A stretch of DNA of 42,458 bases from Paracoccaceae bacterium (GTDB lineage Bacteria; Pseudomonadota; Alphaproteobacteria; Rhodobacterales; Rhodobacteraceae), in the NCBI GenBank assembly GCA_028150825.1, contig JAOGIM010000014.1:1-42458 (forward strand), read 5' to 3'. Under the pieces are notes generated by a model, which worked only from the letters and a program-made list of their open reading frames with translations, made no database searches and was not told where the DNA came from. A program made the translations under genes and the position numbers. Below, piece after piece: positions 8,458 to 17,585 of the stretch; the first letter of the stretch is position 1; each line of letters starts with the position of its first letter.

Positions 8458-9083
8458 TCCTTACGACTCGCCAATGCATTGACTGCAGCAACAGTGATTG
8501 CGCTACCTCCAAGGCGTCCTTTTACAATACAGCAGGGAACAGGCTGGGCCTCCCAAAGGGCATCTTTGCTCTCTAATGCGCCGACAAATCCAACTGGGCA
8601 ACCAATTATTGCGGCTGGCCGTGGACAGTCTGGGTCTTGGAGCATGTTGAGAAGATGAAAAAGAGCCGTCGGTGCATTGCCAATGGCGACGATGGCCCCT
8701 TGCAGTTGGGGACGCCAAAATTCTAATGCCGCAGCGGAACGGGTATTTTCCATTTTGCCGGCAAGGTTATGAATGCCTTCGGCATGCAGCGTGCAAATCA
8801 CTTCATTTTGGGCTGGAAGACGGGTCCGCGTAATACCCTCGGATACCATCCGTGCGTCGCATAGAATGGGGGCCCCGCCTTCTAGGGCCGTTCGAGCATT
8901 GATTACAAAACCCCGTGAAAAATGAATAAACTGAGATAATTCTACCATTCCTGCTGCATGAATCATACGGACAGCAACAATTTCTTCGTGCTCATCAAAA
9001 CGCGCGAGATCGCTTTCCGCACGGATCATTCGAAACGACTGTTCATAAATCGCGGCGCCGTTTGTTTGATAGCTATGTGCCAT
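8454..9083 (-). CDS. cobH: Precorrin-8X methylmutase, CobH
   Basis: Moves the methyl group from C11 to C12, converting precorrin-8X to hydrogenobyrinic acid. At 209 aa it is the usual length. It carries the catalytic His42 in VRMIHAAGM, the AILCDARMV-like segment GGAPILCDARMVSEGI, and IGNAPTALFHLL and IIGCPVGFVGALESK in the C-terminal half. It sits between cobG (TAATG) and cobI (ATGA). Confidence 0.96.
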   Translation of the reverse strand: MAHSYQTNGAAIYEQSFRMIRAESDLARFDEHEEIVAVRMIHAAGMVELSQFIHFSRGFVINARTALEGGAPILCDARMVSEGITRTRLPAQNEVICTLHAEGIHNLAGKMENTRSAAALEFWRPQLQGAIVAIGNAPTALFHLLNMLQDPDCPRPAAIIGCPVGFVGALESKDALWEAQPVPCCIVKGRLGGSAITVAAVNALASRKE

Positions 9084-10213
9084 TATAAAACATCCGTTGA
9101 GTTAAGTATTTCTTCTGCGCTCAGACCTCGGCGTGATGGGTTGTCCCAGGAACATCCTTTTTTGATTAGTGAAAATTGACCATTTTCTCCCACCAGTGTT
9201 ATGTCGGCCGCTTTGGGGTGCGCGCAGCCTTTTGAACATCCTGACACATGCAAAACTCCGTTTGTTTGACCCGCAAGGGCACGAGCCAGATTGCGGGTTT
9301 CCACCGTTGCGCTTTTGCAAGATGGCGCACCGGGACAGGCTTGGACCGTCAAAAGAGTGTCGGTATGATTTATAATGAAATGGGGTGTTGTGATATTGTA
9401 TATGCCTTCAAAGATAAGGCCTCTCCACGGTGTCAGACGAATGCCGTTGGGTGTGTGCGAGAGCAGTAATTGTCTAAGGTGTTTGCTATCAGTCTGTCCA
9501 AGTGGTACACCCAGGACAAACCCAATATCACTTCGGCCGGGTGCGATGGGCGCATCATGTGATGTTCTGGCTTGTGTCTGCCACTCATCTGGCAAAATCT
9601 GGGTTTGTAGATGTGCTTGCATCCGTTTGCGGTCATTGCCACCTGTGTTTGCGAACCAATGTGCCAATTTAATTGCCGCCGTGATTGCATTGCTGGGTGC
9701 GACCGTTAGACCCTTCTCTGCACTGTCAGCACAAACTAAAACAGCACCATTTTCGCTCTGCTCAATTCGAATATCGGACGAGATAGCGGCAAGACGGCGG
9801 GTTTTTCCAACATCAAGCGCAAAGCTGAATTTTGCTGGTAATTCTGGCAACTCGGGCAAACGTTCATAAAACTCTTTCGCGATAGCCTGGCTTAGGCAGC
9901 CCTGTTCCCAATCTGGGGCAATAATAATATTGCGACGGCTTTCAATTTCAGCGGTCTCATCAAGCAACCCAAGAGCCAAAAGAGAGTCTAAAATATCTTT
10001 ATACTGGTCTCGTTTGATGCCGCGCAGTTGCAGGTTAGCTTTGCTCGTAACTTCTATAACGCCTGTGCCGTGGCGTTCTGCAAGATCACAAATATCCAAG
10101 GCTTGATGCAAAGATAGTCTGCTCAAGCGTGGCCGTAAACGGACAATCAATCCATCACCAGAAGTCATTGGCGCATAGGCCCCTGGACACCATCCTTTTG
10201 CTGACGGACGCAT
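9083..10213 (-). CDS. cobG: Precorrin-3B synthase, CobG
   Basis: Oxygen-dependent hydroxylase that makes precorrin-3B from precorrin-3A and marks the aerobic pathway. It belongs to the sulfite/nitrite reductase-like family. Four cysteines at 293, 299, 326 and 330 (CPGAPSC and GCSKGC) form the expected 4Fe-4S ligand set. The N-terminal repeat contains GDGLIVRLRPR and VTSKANLQLRG. The protein has 376 aa, somewhat short but complete. It begins at the cobN stop (TAATG). Its presence means that no CobZ is needed. Confidence 0.94.
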   Translation of the reverse strand: MRPSAKGWCPGAYAPMTSGDGLIVRLRPRLSRLSLHQALDICDLAERHGTGVIEVTSKANLQLRGIKRDQYKDILDSLLALGLLDETAEIESRRNIIIAPDWEQGCLSQAIAKEFYERLPELPELPAKFSFALDVGKTRRLAAISSDIRIEQSENGAVLVCADSAEKGLTVAPSNAITAAIKLAHWFANTGGNDRKRMQAHLQTQILPDEWQTQARTSHDAPIAPGRSDIGFVLGVPLGQTDSKHLRQLLLSHTPNGIRLTPWRGLIFEGIYNITTPHFIINHTDTLLTVQACPGAPSCKSATVETRNLARALAGQTNGVLHVSGCSKGCAHPKAADITLVGENGQFSLIKKGCSWDNPSRRGLSAEEILNSTDVL

Positions 10214-13200
10214 TAGGTGGCCCCTTCAAAGGTGGCAATAACCGAATTTCGTCTTGATATCCAAAGTCCAGCCGCATGTAGGGCTTCAAATTTTTTCTTC
10301 ATTGCTTCAAAGGCAGCTGGGTTATTTTCGTATAGGAATGCGCTCACGTGGCTATCTGAGAGCGTCGCCTCATAAAACATATCAAAGAGATGGGTGCCAA
10401 CCACCCCCGCAAGTTGTGCAAAACTAGCCATGTGATCTAGCGTCGCAGCGATTTCGGCAGCACCACGAAATCCATGGCGTTGCATGCCTGCGATCCAGTC
10501 GGGATTGCTGGCGCGGGCCTGCACCACCCGAGCAACTTCCTCGCTTAGAGTTCTGGCCCGTGGTGCATTGGGGCGCGTGTTGTCCAGATGATAGAGCTCG
10601 GCGGCACCTCCCGTTACGCTTTGTGCTGCAGCAAAACCTGCTTCATGGGTGGCGTAGTCAGATGCAAGCAATATGTCAGTTTCAGCGAGGTCTTGTAGAT
10701 GTACATAACTATCAGCATTTTTAACCCTTTCTGCAATAGCCTCAGGTTGGTGTAAAACTTGATCTCCATCAAAAGCATAGGCACTGGCCGCAAGCCAAGC
10801 TTCTCCTGCTTGCTGGCGAGCTTTGTGGGTAAATGTTTCACTTAGATCGCCGATACCAAGTCCATAGCTGCCCGGTGCTGGTCCAAATACGCGAGATAAG
10901 GCCTTTTGTGCAATATAAGGGTTCCAATCTGGCGCCTCATCTTTAAGCGATAGTGTGCATACAGCTTGAGAAAACAGCGTTGAGAGCGTTGGAAAAACAT
11001 CGCGGAAGAGACCTGAAACCCGCAGCGTTACATCGAGCCGCGGGCGGCATAATTCGGCAATTGGAATGATTTCAATGCCGCTCACCCGCTCGGATCCTTT
11101 GTCCCATTTTGGCTTTACGCCCAGAAGATGCAGTGCCATTGCAAATTCTTCACCTGCCGTGCGCATTGTGGCTGATCCCCACAGATCAACAATGAGGTTT
11201 CGAGGGTAATCGCCTTGATCCTGAAGATGCCGTCGGACCAGTTCCTCGGCCAATTTTACGCCTTGGGCATAGGCTGACCTGGTTGGCACACTTCGAGGAT
11301 CAGTTGTGAATAGATTGCGCCCGGTTGGCAAAACATCGTTCCGACCGCGGTAGGGCGAGCCTGATGGGCCTGCCGCAACACGATGACCGTTCAAAGCACG
11401 GAGCAAACCAGCACTTTCTGATAGAGCGCAGGCCGCTGTTTGAAATACGCTTTTGGTTTCAGGGACGCGGCCAAAAATGTGCAAACCATCGCCAAACTGG
11501 CTCTCTTTGATATCGCAGACAAAACGGTCAATACGCGTGATCGCCTCTGAGGCCGACGTGGCGTATGCAAGACCCAGATCTTCTTCAACTCCCAAGGCTT
11601 GAGCTTCATAGCGAATGTCCAATTGCAATCTGTCGCGTCGCTTAGGATCGAGCCCATCAGCGTTGGAAAACTCGTCGAGCAAAGCTTCGAGACGTACTAG
11701 TCGCTGGGGTGTTGCGCTTGCTTTAAGGGCAGGTGGTATATGTCCAAGAGTGATTGCGCCAAGGCGTCGTTTTGCTTGTGCCGCTTCGCCTGGGTCGTTG
11801 ACAATAAAAGGATAGATAACAGGCAAGTTCCCAATCAATGCTTCAGGCCAGCATTCAGAGGATAGTGCTACTGATTTACCGGGCAACCATTCTAGTGTTC
11901 CGTGGGCCCCAATGTGGATCAACGCATCGGCTGCAAAAGAAGTGCGCAGATAAAGATAAAAGGCAACGTAGGAATGTTGTGGTGTTCGGCTTGTGTCATG
12001 GTATTCGGTATCGCGTGCATGTCTAAAACCCCGTTCGGGTTGAAGGGCAACTAGCGCATTGCCACAGACCATCGCAGGAAATATAAAGCATCCATCATGG
12101 ACAAGAGGATCATCATTTGGATCACCCCAGACGTTTGAAAGTGTTTCGCGCAAGCTATCCGGCAATTTGGCTAAAGCTTTGTTATAGTCTTCAATCGACC
12201 AGCTCAGACTATGACTTTGCAATCCCGCAACAAGGTCGTCTGGCATTGTAATATCACATCCATCACTAACAAAATCTTCCAAGATTGCTTGAGAAGAGGC
12301 AAGAGCATCCAAGCCTACTGCATGTGCCATTTGCCAGTCTTTGCCAGGATACGTAGATAAGATCAACACAGGCCGGAACTTTGCTCTTGGAAGGGTTTGT
12401 AATCGGATATGGCTGGCAATGCGATCGGCGAGCGCTCGGATGCGATCGGGTTCAGCTTGATGGGCAAACCTAGAGTATTCTAGATCCGGATCGCGTTTTG
12501 AGGGCTGCTTGAACGAGGCAACCCCACCAAAGATACGGCCGTCAACTTCTGGTAACACTACATGCATTGCTAAATCAGCAGGTGACAGGCCGCGCTCGGC
12601 CTCTTGCCAAGATTTGCGCGTTGATGTCGCTAGAGCCATTTGAAAAACTGGAACATTGCCTGCGTCAAGAGGGGAGACACCGTTTGCACCGATACCAGAA
12701 AATGCCGTCGCGTTGACGATTGCTGCTGGTTTGAGATAGCGTATTTGCCTTGCTATCCATCCGGCGGACTGAGGCTCTTTCAAAGATGGAGCAAATAACC
12801 CAATAACATTAAAGCCTTGTGCAGCGAGCTCTTGGCTCAGCTCTTGGAGTGGATCAAGATCTGCTGCACTTAAATATGAGAGGTAAAAACTCAGGACCAC
12901 AAGTGGCTTTTTGACTAGTTTTAATGAGGCTGTCGCAGGGCAGGTTATGCTATAGTCATTTGTCCAGCCGCCAACGCGGGGCAATGCTTTCTTGCCCAAA
13001 TCTGTCTTAGCGTAAAGGCCAGCTGCTATCGCCAGTTGAGCAAGGGCTGCTTTAGCCGCCTGTTCTCCGCCAGCCTCACAAAGCTGTGATAATCGCCTTA
13101 ACGTGGACACGGGCAGAGTTGACATTGCATCTAATTGCGCGTCAGCTCGCCCATCTGCCGGTAAAACTGCCAGTGCAATAGCTTTTTGTTCGGCCAATGC

Positions 13201-13503
13201 GCGCACTTGCTGAAGCCCATATGACCAATATGACATCCCACCAATTAAACGGATCAAAATACCTTTTGCACCACTCAAGGTTTGTTCGATATAAGTATCG
13301 ACCGATAGTGGGTGTTTCAGAGCAACAAGATTGGCAAGCCGAAGGGTTGGAAGGTTGTCTTTACCGTGATGCCATCCCGCTGCAAAAGCCCCTAGGTCAC
13401 TGTCTGAAAATGACAAAACGACTAGGTCCGCTGGAGTTTGACCCAGATCCATCGGTGTGTCGGCTTCTTCTAGACCGTGGCTTTCGCGAAAAATGACGTG
13501 CAT
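10213..13503 (-). CDS. cobN: Cobaltochelatase subunit CobN
   Basis: Large subunit of the ATP-dependent CobNST cobaltochelatase, which puts Co(II) into hydrogenobyrinic acid a,c-diamide. The 1096-aa protein has the CobN/BchH architecture: an N-terminal domain with GGMSYWSYGLQQ, a middle part with VLILSTYPGKDW, the HIGAHGTLEWLPGKS block, GRNLFTTDPRSVPTRSAY, and a C-terminal LRVSGLFRDVFPTL segment. Magnesium chelatase BchH is the main alternative, but the cob context and the N-terminus favour CobN. CobS and CobT are not in the window and must lie elsewhere. cobW ends 7 bases upstream. Confidence 0.95.
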   Translation of the reverse strand: MHVIFRESHGLEEADTPMDLGQTPADLVVLSFSDSDLGAFAAGWHHGKDNLPTLRLANLVALKHPLSVDTYIEQTLSGAKGILIRLIGGMSYWSYGLQQVRALAEQKAIALAVLPADGRADAQLDAMSTLPVSTLRRLSQLCEAGGEQAAKAALAQLAIAAGLYAKTDLGKKALPRVGGWTNDYSITCPATASLKLVKKPLVVLSFYLSYLSAADLDPLQELSQELAAQGFNVIGLFAPSLKEPQSAGWIARQIRYLKPAAIVNATAFSGIGANGVSPLDAGNVPVFQMALATSTRKSWQEAERGLSPADLAMHVVLPEVDGRIFGGVASFKQPSKRDPDLEYSRFAHQAEPDRIRALADRIASHIRLQTLPRAKFRPVLILSTYPGKDWQMAHAVGLDALASSQAILEDFVSDGCDITMPDDLVAGLQSHSLSWSIEDYNKALAKLPDSLRETLSNVWGDPNDDPLVHDGCFIFPAMVCGNALVALQPERGFRHARDTEYHDTSRTPQHSYVAFYLYLRTSFAADALIHIGAHGTLEWLPGKSVALSSECWPEALIGNLPVIYPFIVNDPGEAAQAKRRLGAITLGHIPPALKASATPQRLVRLEALLDEFSNADGLDPKRRDRLQLDIRYEAQALGVEEDLGLAYATSASEAITRIDRFVCDIKESQFGDGLHIFGRVPETKSVFQTAACALSESAGLLRALNGHRVAAGPSGSPYRGRNDVLPTGRNLFTTDPRSVPTRSAYAQGVKLAEELVRRHLQDQGDYPRNLIVDLWGSATMRTAGEEFAMALHLLGVKPKWDKGSERVSGIEIIPIAELCRPRLDVTLRVSGLFRDVFPTLSTLFSQAVCTLSLKDEAPDWNPYIAQKALSRVFGPAPGSYGLGIGDLSETFTHKARQQAGEAWLAASAYAFDGDQVLHQPEAIAERVKNADSYVHLQDLAETDILLASDYATHEAGFAAAQSVTGGAAELYHLDNTRPNAPRARTLSEEVARVVQARASNPDWIAGMQRHGFRGAAEIAATLDHMASFAQLAGVVGTHLFDMFYEATLSDSHVSAFLYENNPAAFEAMKKKFEALHAAGLWISRRNSVIATFEGAT

Positions 13504-13510
13504 GTACGCA

Positions 13511-14548
13511 CTAGCCTTTCAAAGCGGTTTCTATTACACTTCTTACGATTGCGTCATGTTCTGCAATGACCACCATTTTCCCACTGCGTTTTTCATTGGG
13601 TTCCCATGTTCTATCATATTGTGCGCGAACTCGTGAGCCAACCGCTTGAATCAACAATCGCATTGGTTTCCCCTTAACAGCAGCATATCCTTTAACGCGA
13701 AGGATATTTTGTTCCTTGGCCATTGCTTCTATGCGCGCGCTCAGGATTTCTGGACTTTCTACTTCATCCAAAGCTACTATAATGCTGTCAAAATCCTCAT
13801 GATCGTGATCATGAGGATCATCGTGGTGGGAGGGGCGTGCTTGCAAATCGTCTTCGGCTGCAGCTTCCAGTCCAAGAATGACACGTGGGTCGATGACACC
13901 TTCTGATACTTCGATAATAGGCAACATCCTTGGCGCTTCTTTTGTGATAATATCGCGTGCTGCGGATATGCCTTTTGCCCCAGCTAAGTCTGTCTTTGTC
14001 AGTAGAATGATATCAGCACATGATATCTGATCTTCGAAAACTTCTGATAAAGGCGTTTCGTGATCCAAACTTTCATCTGCGTCCCGTTGCGCCTCAACTG
14101 CTGCAATATTGGGTGCAAATCGCCCGTCTGCGACTGCCTCTGCATCTGCAAGGGCGATAACTCCATCTACAGTTATTTTTGATCTGATATCTGGCCAATC
14201 AAACGCTTTGAGAAGTGGTTTAGGCAGCGCAAGGCCCGAAGTTTCAATCAAAATATGATCGGGTCTTGGGTCAAGTTTCATTAAGGCCTCAATCGTTGGA
14301 ATGAAATCATCTGCAACAGTGCAGCAGATACATCCGTTTGAAAGTTCCATGATATTTTCTGCGGGACAATCCGGAATTGCACAAGATTTTAGGATTTCGC
14401 CATCCACACCAACATCGCCGAATTCGTTGACAACAACAGCGAGACGCTTACCGCCCGGATTTTGTATCAAATGACGGATCAGGGTGGTTTTACCAGATCC
14501 CAAAAAACCAGTAATCACTGTGACGGGAAGTTTTGTCAGTTCATTCAT
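13511..14548 (-). CDS. cobW: CobW-type COG0523 GTPase, putative cobalt chaperone
   Basis: G3E-family metal-chaperone GTPase thought to deliver cobalt to CobNST. Seen in the sequence: a Walker A motif GFLGSGKTT (14-22), the metal-binding CICC motif (Cys73, 75, 76), a Walker B-like ILIETSGLA segment, the guanine-recognition TKTD (184-187), and a histidine/aspartate-rich loop HHDDPHDHDH (241-250) before the C-terminal CobW_C domain. The length is 345 aa. It directly precedes cobN, and the CICC and His-rich loops fit divalent metal handling. A zinc role is the alternative for COG0523 proteins, but the location argues for cobalt. Confidence 0.93.
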   Translation of the reverse strand: MNELTKLPVTVITGFLGSGKTTLIRHLIQNPGGKRLAVVVNEFGDVGVDGEILKSCAIPDCPAENIMELSNGCICCTVADDFIPTIEALMKLDPRPDHILIETSGLALPKPLLKAFDWPDIRSKITVDGVIALADAEAVADGRFAPNIAAVEAQRDADESLDHETPLSEVFEDQISCADIILLTKTDLAGAKGISAARDIITKEAPRMLPIIEVSEGVIDPRVILGLEAAAEDDLQARPSHHDDPHDHDHEDFDSIIVALDEVESPEILSARIEAMAKEQNILRVKGYAAVKGKPMRLLIQAVGSRVRAQYDRTWEPNEKRSGKMVVIAEHDAIVRSVIETALKG

Positions 14549-14549
14549 A

Positions 14550-14942
14550 TTATGCCTCGATTGGGGGGATGCGTGCGATGCAATTCTTGCGGAAGTGTTC
14601 GGGTCTATCGCGCCACGGGACTAGTCCGTCGGCGGAAGTTAAGTATTTAGTTGCGCCTTCAATAATGGTTGAGACATGTTCGTTTGGGGTGAGGTTGCCA
14701 TAAACATAACTCCAGCGGCCTTCACCGCGTAGCGCAATTGAACAGCCTTGGGAACAATTGGACAGACATTTAACAGAACGTACTGCGATCTCGACGGGCA
14801 ATTCCTGTTTTGCTAGTGCTTCAAGGAGAAGGGCTCCGGGACGTGTGTCGGCCACTTTTGGGAAATCTTCATGACGGCAGCTATCACAGACCAAAATCTC
14901 AATTGATTTTAAGATTTTATCATTTTCCGCATCGGATTGCAT
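14550..14942 (-). CDS. DUF1636 cysteine-rich protein, first gene of the B12-controlled operon
   Basis: Protein of 130 aa that I place in DUF1636, whose function is unknown. The striking feature is its cysteines: a CDSC pair (19, 22), then CLSNCSQGC (59, 63, 67), a spacing reminiscent of thioredoxin-like [2Fe-2S] ferredoxins, and one more Cys121. The frame opens at a TTG (14945), but the ATG right behind it has AAGGG about 8 bases upstream and is preferred. One base separates its stop from the cobW start region, and a B12 riboswitch stands about 115 bases upstream. Position and cysteines suggest a metal- or cluster-binding helper for CobW/CobN. This is inference. Confidence 0.85.
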   Translation of the reverse strand: MQSDAENDKILKSIEILVCDSCRHEDFPKVADTRPGALLLEALAKQELPVEIAVRSVKCLSNCSQGCSIALRGEGRWSYVYGNLTPNEHVSTIIEGATKYLTSADGLVPWRDRPEHFRKNCIARIPPIEA

Positions 14943-15057
14943 CAATCGCCCTTTCGCACGTCGGTAAATTTTAGTCTAGACGGGCTTAGGGCGAGGCATA
15001 CCAACCATGGCATGTACACGCTCCCGGCACACCCCGTCCGGATTCGATCAGTCTTTC

Positions 15058-15255
15058 ACGTTGGCAGGTCTCCCGGCTTGCAGATTCAAAGGCCAGAGGC
15101 CTTAGCGCGCTGCGTTCCTTCCCGGGCTTGCCAGTGGATAACGTACGCTTTCTGGTCACGGTCGCGGGGGCGGCTGCGTTTCGGTCCCAACCTCTTAGAC
15201 GTCGTAAAACCTGTCGCATTCCCTCTTCGCCTGCTCTAAGAACAGGAACCAACGT
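15058..15255 (-). promoter_or_regulatory. Cobalamin riboswitch, upstream of the DUF1636-cobW-cobN operon
   Basis: Minus-strand B12 aptamer: GGTTCCTG near the 5' end, an AGAGGGAATGCG segment, the GCAGCCGCCCCCGCGACCG block near the B12-box, and the strongly conserved AAGCCGGGAGACCTGCC. ACGTTGG (15255-15249 read on minus) pairs with CCAACGT (15064-15058) as P1. About 115 bases of leader follow before the DUF1636 start, with no obvious terminator hairpin. It probably controls the whole run down to cobA. The region between it and the divergent cobO start is only about 50 bases, so both promoters are squeezed together there. Confidence 0.92.
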
Positions 15256-15305
15256 TAATTGGGCATGCGCTATGCGCGGAGACGAGTCAAGTAAAAGGAA
15301 AGTTT

Positions 15306-15914
15306 ATGGTTGACGAAAATCAGCGGCATAATGAGAAAATGAAGAAAATCAAAGCTGCGCGTGATAAAATCATGGAAAATAAGACTGAAGAAAAAGGTCT
15401 TATCATGGTTCACACGGGGACTGGGAAAGGCAAATCCTCTTCTGGGTTTGGCATGATTATGCGGTGTGTCGCGCATGGTATGCCAAGTGCTGTGGTGCAG
15501 TTTATCAAAGGCACTTGGATGACTGGAGAGCGCAAACTACTTACGGAAAGATTTTCCAATGAATGCACTTTTGTGGTTTCTGGAGAAGGGTTTACCTGGG
15601 AAACTCAAGACCGCGCGCGCGATATTGCTGCGGCGCAGGCCGGATGGGAACGCGCAAAAGAGCTTATCATGGACGAGCGCATTAGATTTGTGCTTTTGGA
15701 TGAGATCAATATTGCCCTGAGGTACGATTATCTTGACATTGATGAGGTGGCTGATTTTCTGCTGAACAAAAAGCCTCACATGACACATGTATGTCTCACT
15801 GGACGCAATGCAAAACCTGAACTTATTGAGATGGCTGATCTGGTAACCGAAATGAACCTGATAAAACACCCGTTCAAAGACGGTGTCAAAGCTCAATTGG
15901 GTGTTGAGTTTTAA
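15306..15914 (+). CDS. cobO: Cob(I)yrinic acid a,c-diamide adenosyltransferase, CobO
   Basis: Transfers the 5'-deoxyadenosyl group from ATP to the reduced corrinoid. The CobA/CobO/BtuR-type protein (202 aa) has the P-loop [14 protein letters not shown] (36-49), [10 protein letters not shown], the segment [16 protein letters not shown] and [20 protein letters not shown] basic N-terminal helix precedes the P-loop. An AAAGGAA ribosome binding site lies about 8 bases before the ATG. It runs divergently from the riboswitch operon, and cobQ starts two bases after its stop. Confidence 0.95.
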   Translation: MVDENQRHNEKMKKIKAARDKIMENKTEEKGLIMVHTGTGKGKSSSGFGMIMRCVAHGMPSAVVQFIKGTWMTGERKLLTERFSNECTFVVSGEGFTWETQDRARDIAAAQAGWERAKELIMDERIRFVLLDEINIALRYDYLDIDEVADFLLNKKPHMTHVCLTGRNAKPELIEMADLVTEMNLIKHPFKDGVKAQLGVEF

Positions 15915-15916
15915 AC

Positions 15917-17362
15917 ATGCGCTCTTTGATGGTTCAAGGAACGGGCTCTAACGTCGGCAAATCCTTGCTGGTGGCTGGAATCTGTCGTGCTCTGAGCAAT
16001 AGAGGTCTGAAAGTTGCACCCTTTAAACCTCAAAATATGTCCAATAATGCGGCTGTTACGGTGGACGGTGGTGAAATTGGGCGAGCACAGGCGCTACAAG
16101 CGCGGGCTTGCCGTTTGGAACCGATGACCGATATGAACCCAGTTCTTTTAAAGCCAGAAAGTGAGACTGGCTCTCAGATCATTCTTCAGGGTAAGCGTTT
16201 TGCAACAGCTAAGGCTCGGGACTATAGCGCGTTAAAGCCCAAACTCATGCCCTATGTTCTGGAGAGTTTTAATCGCCTAAAAAATCAGTTTGATATCGTG
16301 ATTGCGGAAGGAGCTGGAAGTCCTGCGGAAATCAATCTTCGCAAAGACGATATTGCTAATATGGGGTTTGCGCTCGCTGCTGATGTCCCTGTTTTATTGA
16401 CTGGTGACATAGATCGGGGTGGAATAATTGCTCAACTCGTTGGCACTGATGTTATTCTTGATCCTAGTGATAAAAAAATGATTTTTGGTTTTGTGGTCAA
16501 CAAATTCAGAGGAGATCCAAGTTTGTTTGATGACGGGTACCGTTTCATTGAAAACAAGACAGGATGGGCTGGCTTTGGCATCTTACCATATTTTGAAGAT
16601 GCTTGGAAGCTACCGGCTGAGGACGCTTTGGATATAGCGTCGCCCAAAAAACAGGGCAAACCCCATATTGTATGCTTGGGCTTGTCTCGGATTGCTAATT
16701 TTGACGATCTAGATCCCTTATCCAATGATCCCAATCTGCAAGTCACGATTTTAAAGTCTGGTCAGACTATTCCGACGGATGCGGCACTAGTGATCCTTCC
16801 TGGGAGTAAATCGACCCGAGGTGATCTAAAATTTCTTCGCAAGCAAGGGTGGGATATTGATATTATCGCGCATCATCGGCGCGGGGGGTATATATTGGGA
16901 ATTTGTGGTGGCTATCAAATGCTAGGCCATGACGTGGCAGACCCGGAGGGCATAGAAGGGCCGTGTGGAACAATCCCTGGACTTGGTCTATTAGACGTAA
17001 GAACAACGATGTCTCAAAAAAAAGCTCTGACCCTTGTGACAGCCATCCATGAGGTGACTGGCGAAGAGGTCACAGGTTATGAGATCCACATTGGCCAAAC
17101 AAAGGGCCATGATTGCCAGCGTCCCTTTGCTCGGATAGACGGAACTGCAGAGGGTGCCCGAAGTAAAGATGGTCGAGTGATGGGGAGCTATTTGCACGGC
17201 CTATTTAGCAATGATGCATTTCGTTCTGCCTTTTTAGAAGAAATGGATATATCTGCGTCGTCTTTGAACTATGAAGTCAGCATAGAAACAACACTGGATG
17301 AATTGGCTCTGCACATAGAAGAAAACCTTTCTATGGATAAATTGATCGCTGTCGCACGATAA
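15917..17362 (+). CDS. cobQ: Cobyric acid synthase, CobQ
   Basis: Glutamine-dependent amidation of the b, d, e and g side chains of adenosylcobyrinic acid a,c-diamide. The N-terminal DTB-synthetase-like domain begins [19 protein letters not shown] and includes [11 protein letters not shown] and [14 protein letters not shown]. The C-terminal glutaminase domain has [11 protein letters not shown], the nucleophile Cys330 in [10 protein letters not shown] and His427 in GSYLHGLF. The length of 481 aa is typical. It is probably cotranscribed with cobO. Confidence 0.95.
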   Translation: MRSLMVQGTGSNVGKSLLVAGICRALSNRGLKVAPFKPQNMSNNAAVTVDGGEIGRAQALQARACRLEPMTDMNPVLLKPESETGSQIILQGKRFATAKARDYSALKPKLMPYVLESFNRLKNQFDIVIAEGAGSPAEINLRKDDIANMGFALAADVPVLLTGDIDRGGIIAQLVGTDVILDPSDKKMIFGFVVNKFRGDPSLFDDGYRFIENKTGWAGFGILPYFEDAWKLPAEDALDIASPKKQGKPHIVCLGLSRIANFDDLDPLSNDPNLQVTILKSGQTIPTDAALVILPGSKSTRGDLKFLRKQGWDIDIIAHHRRGGYILGICGGYQMLGHDVADPEGIEGPCGTIPGLGLLDVRTTMSQKKALTLVTAIHEVTGEEVTGYEIHIGQTKGHDCQRPFARIDGTAEGARSKDGRVMGSYLHGLFSNDAFRSAFLEEMDISASSLNYEVSIETTLDELALHIEENLSMDKLIAVAR

Positions 17363-17382
17363 TTGGGCTTACCGCGGTTAGG

Positions 17383-17416
17383 AGCAAAAATAATTAAATT
17401 TTTGTTTTGCTTTTTA
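17383..17416 (+). terminator. Possible intrinsic terminator after cobQ
   Basis: An AGCAAAA (17383-17389) pairs with TTTTGCT (17405-17411) around an AT-rich loop, and a run of T follows. It lies about 20 bases after the cobQ stop. The stem is weak and AT-rich, so this is only a tentative call. Confidence 0.35.
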
Positions 17417-17585
17417 TGTAAAATTAGCGCCAATCATCTCGGACTGACCGCTCGTACTCTGCTTTGGAGTTATTTCCCTGAAATTTGTTTGATTTATCTA
17501 CGTTACGGCTCCTTACAGGAGAATTTAAACATTCAAACCTAAACCTTTGCTGAATTGCAATATATTTGGGCAAAGTTCGGCAGTG

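Noticed and set aside
9375-9869. 164-residue plus-strand frame opposite cobG
   Set aside because: It has no recognisable motif, and the opposite strand carries a complete CobG with its cluster cysteines.
10213-13503. Magnesium chelatase BchH instead of CobN
   Set aside because: The cobG/cobW context, the B12 riboswitch and the N-terminal sequence point to CobN. No bacteriochlorophyll genes are in the window.
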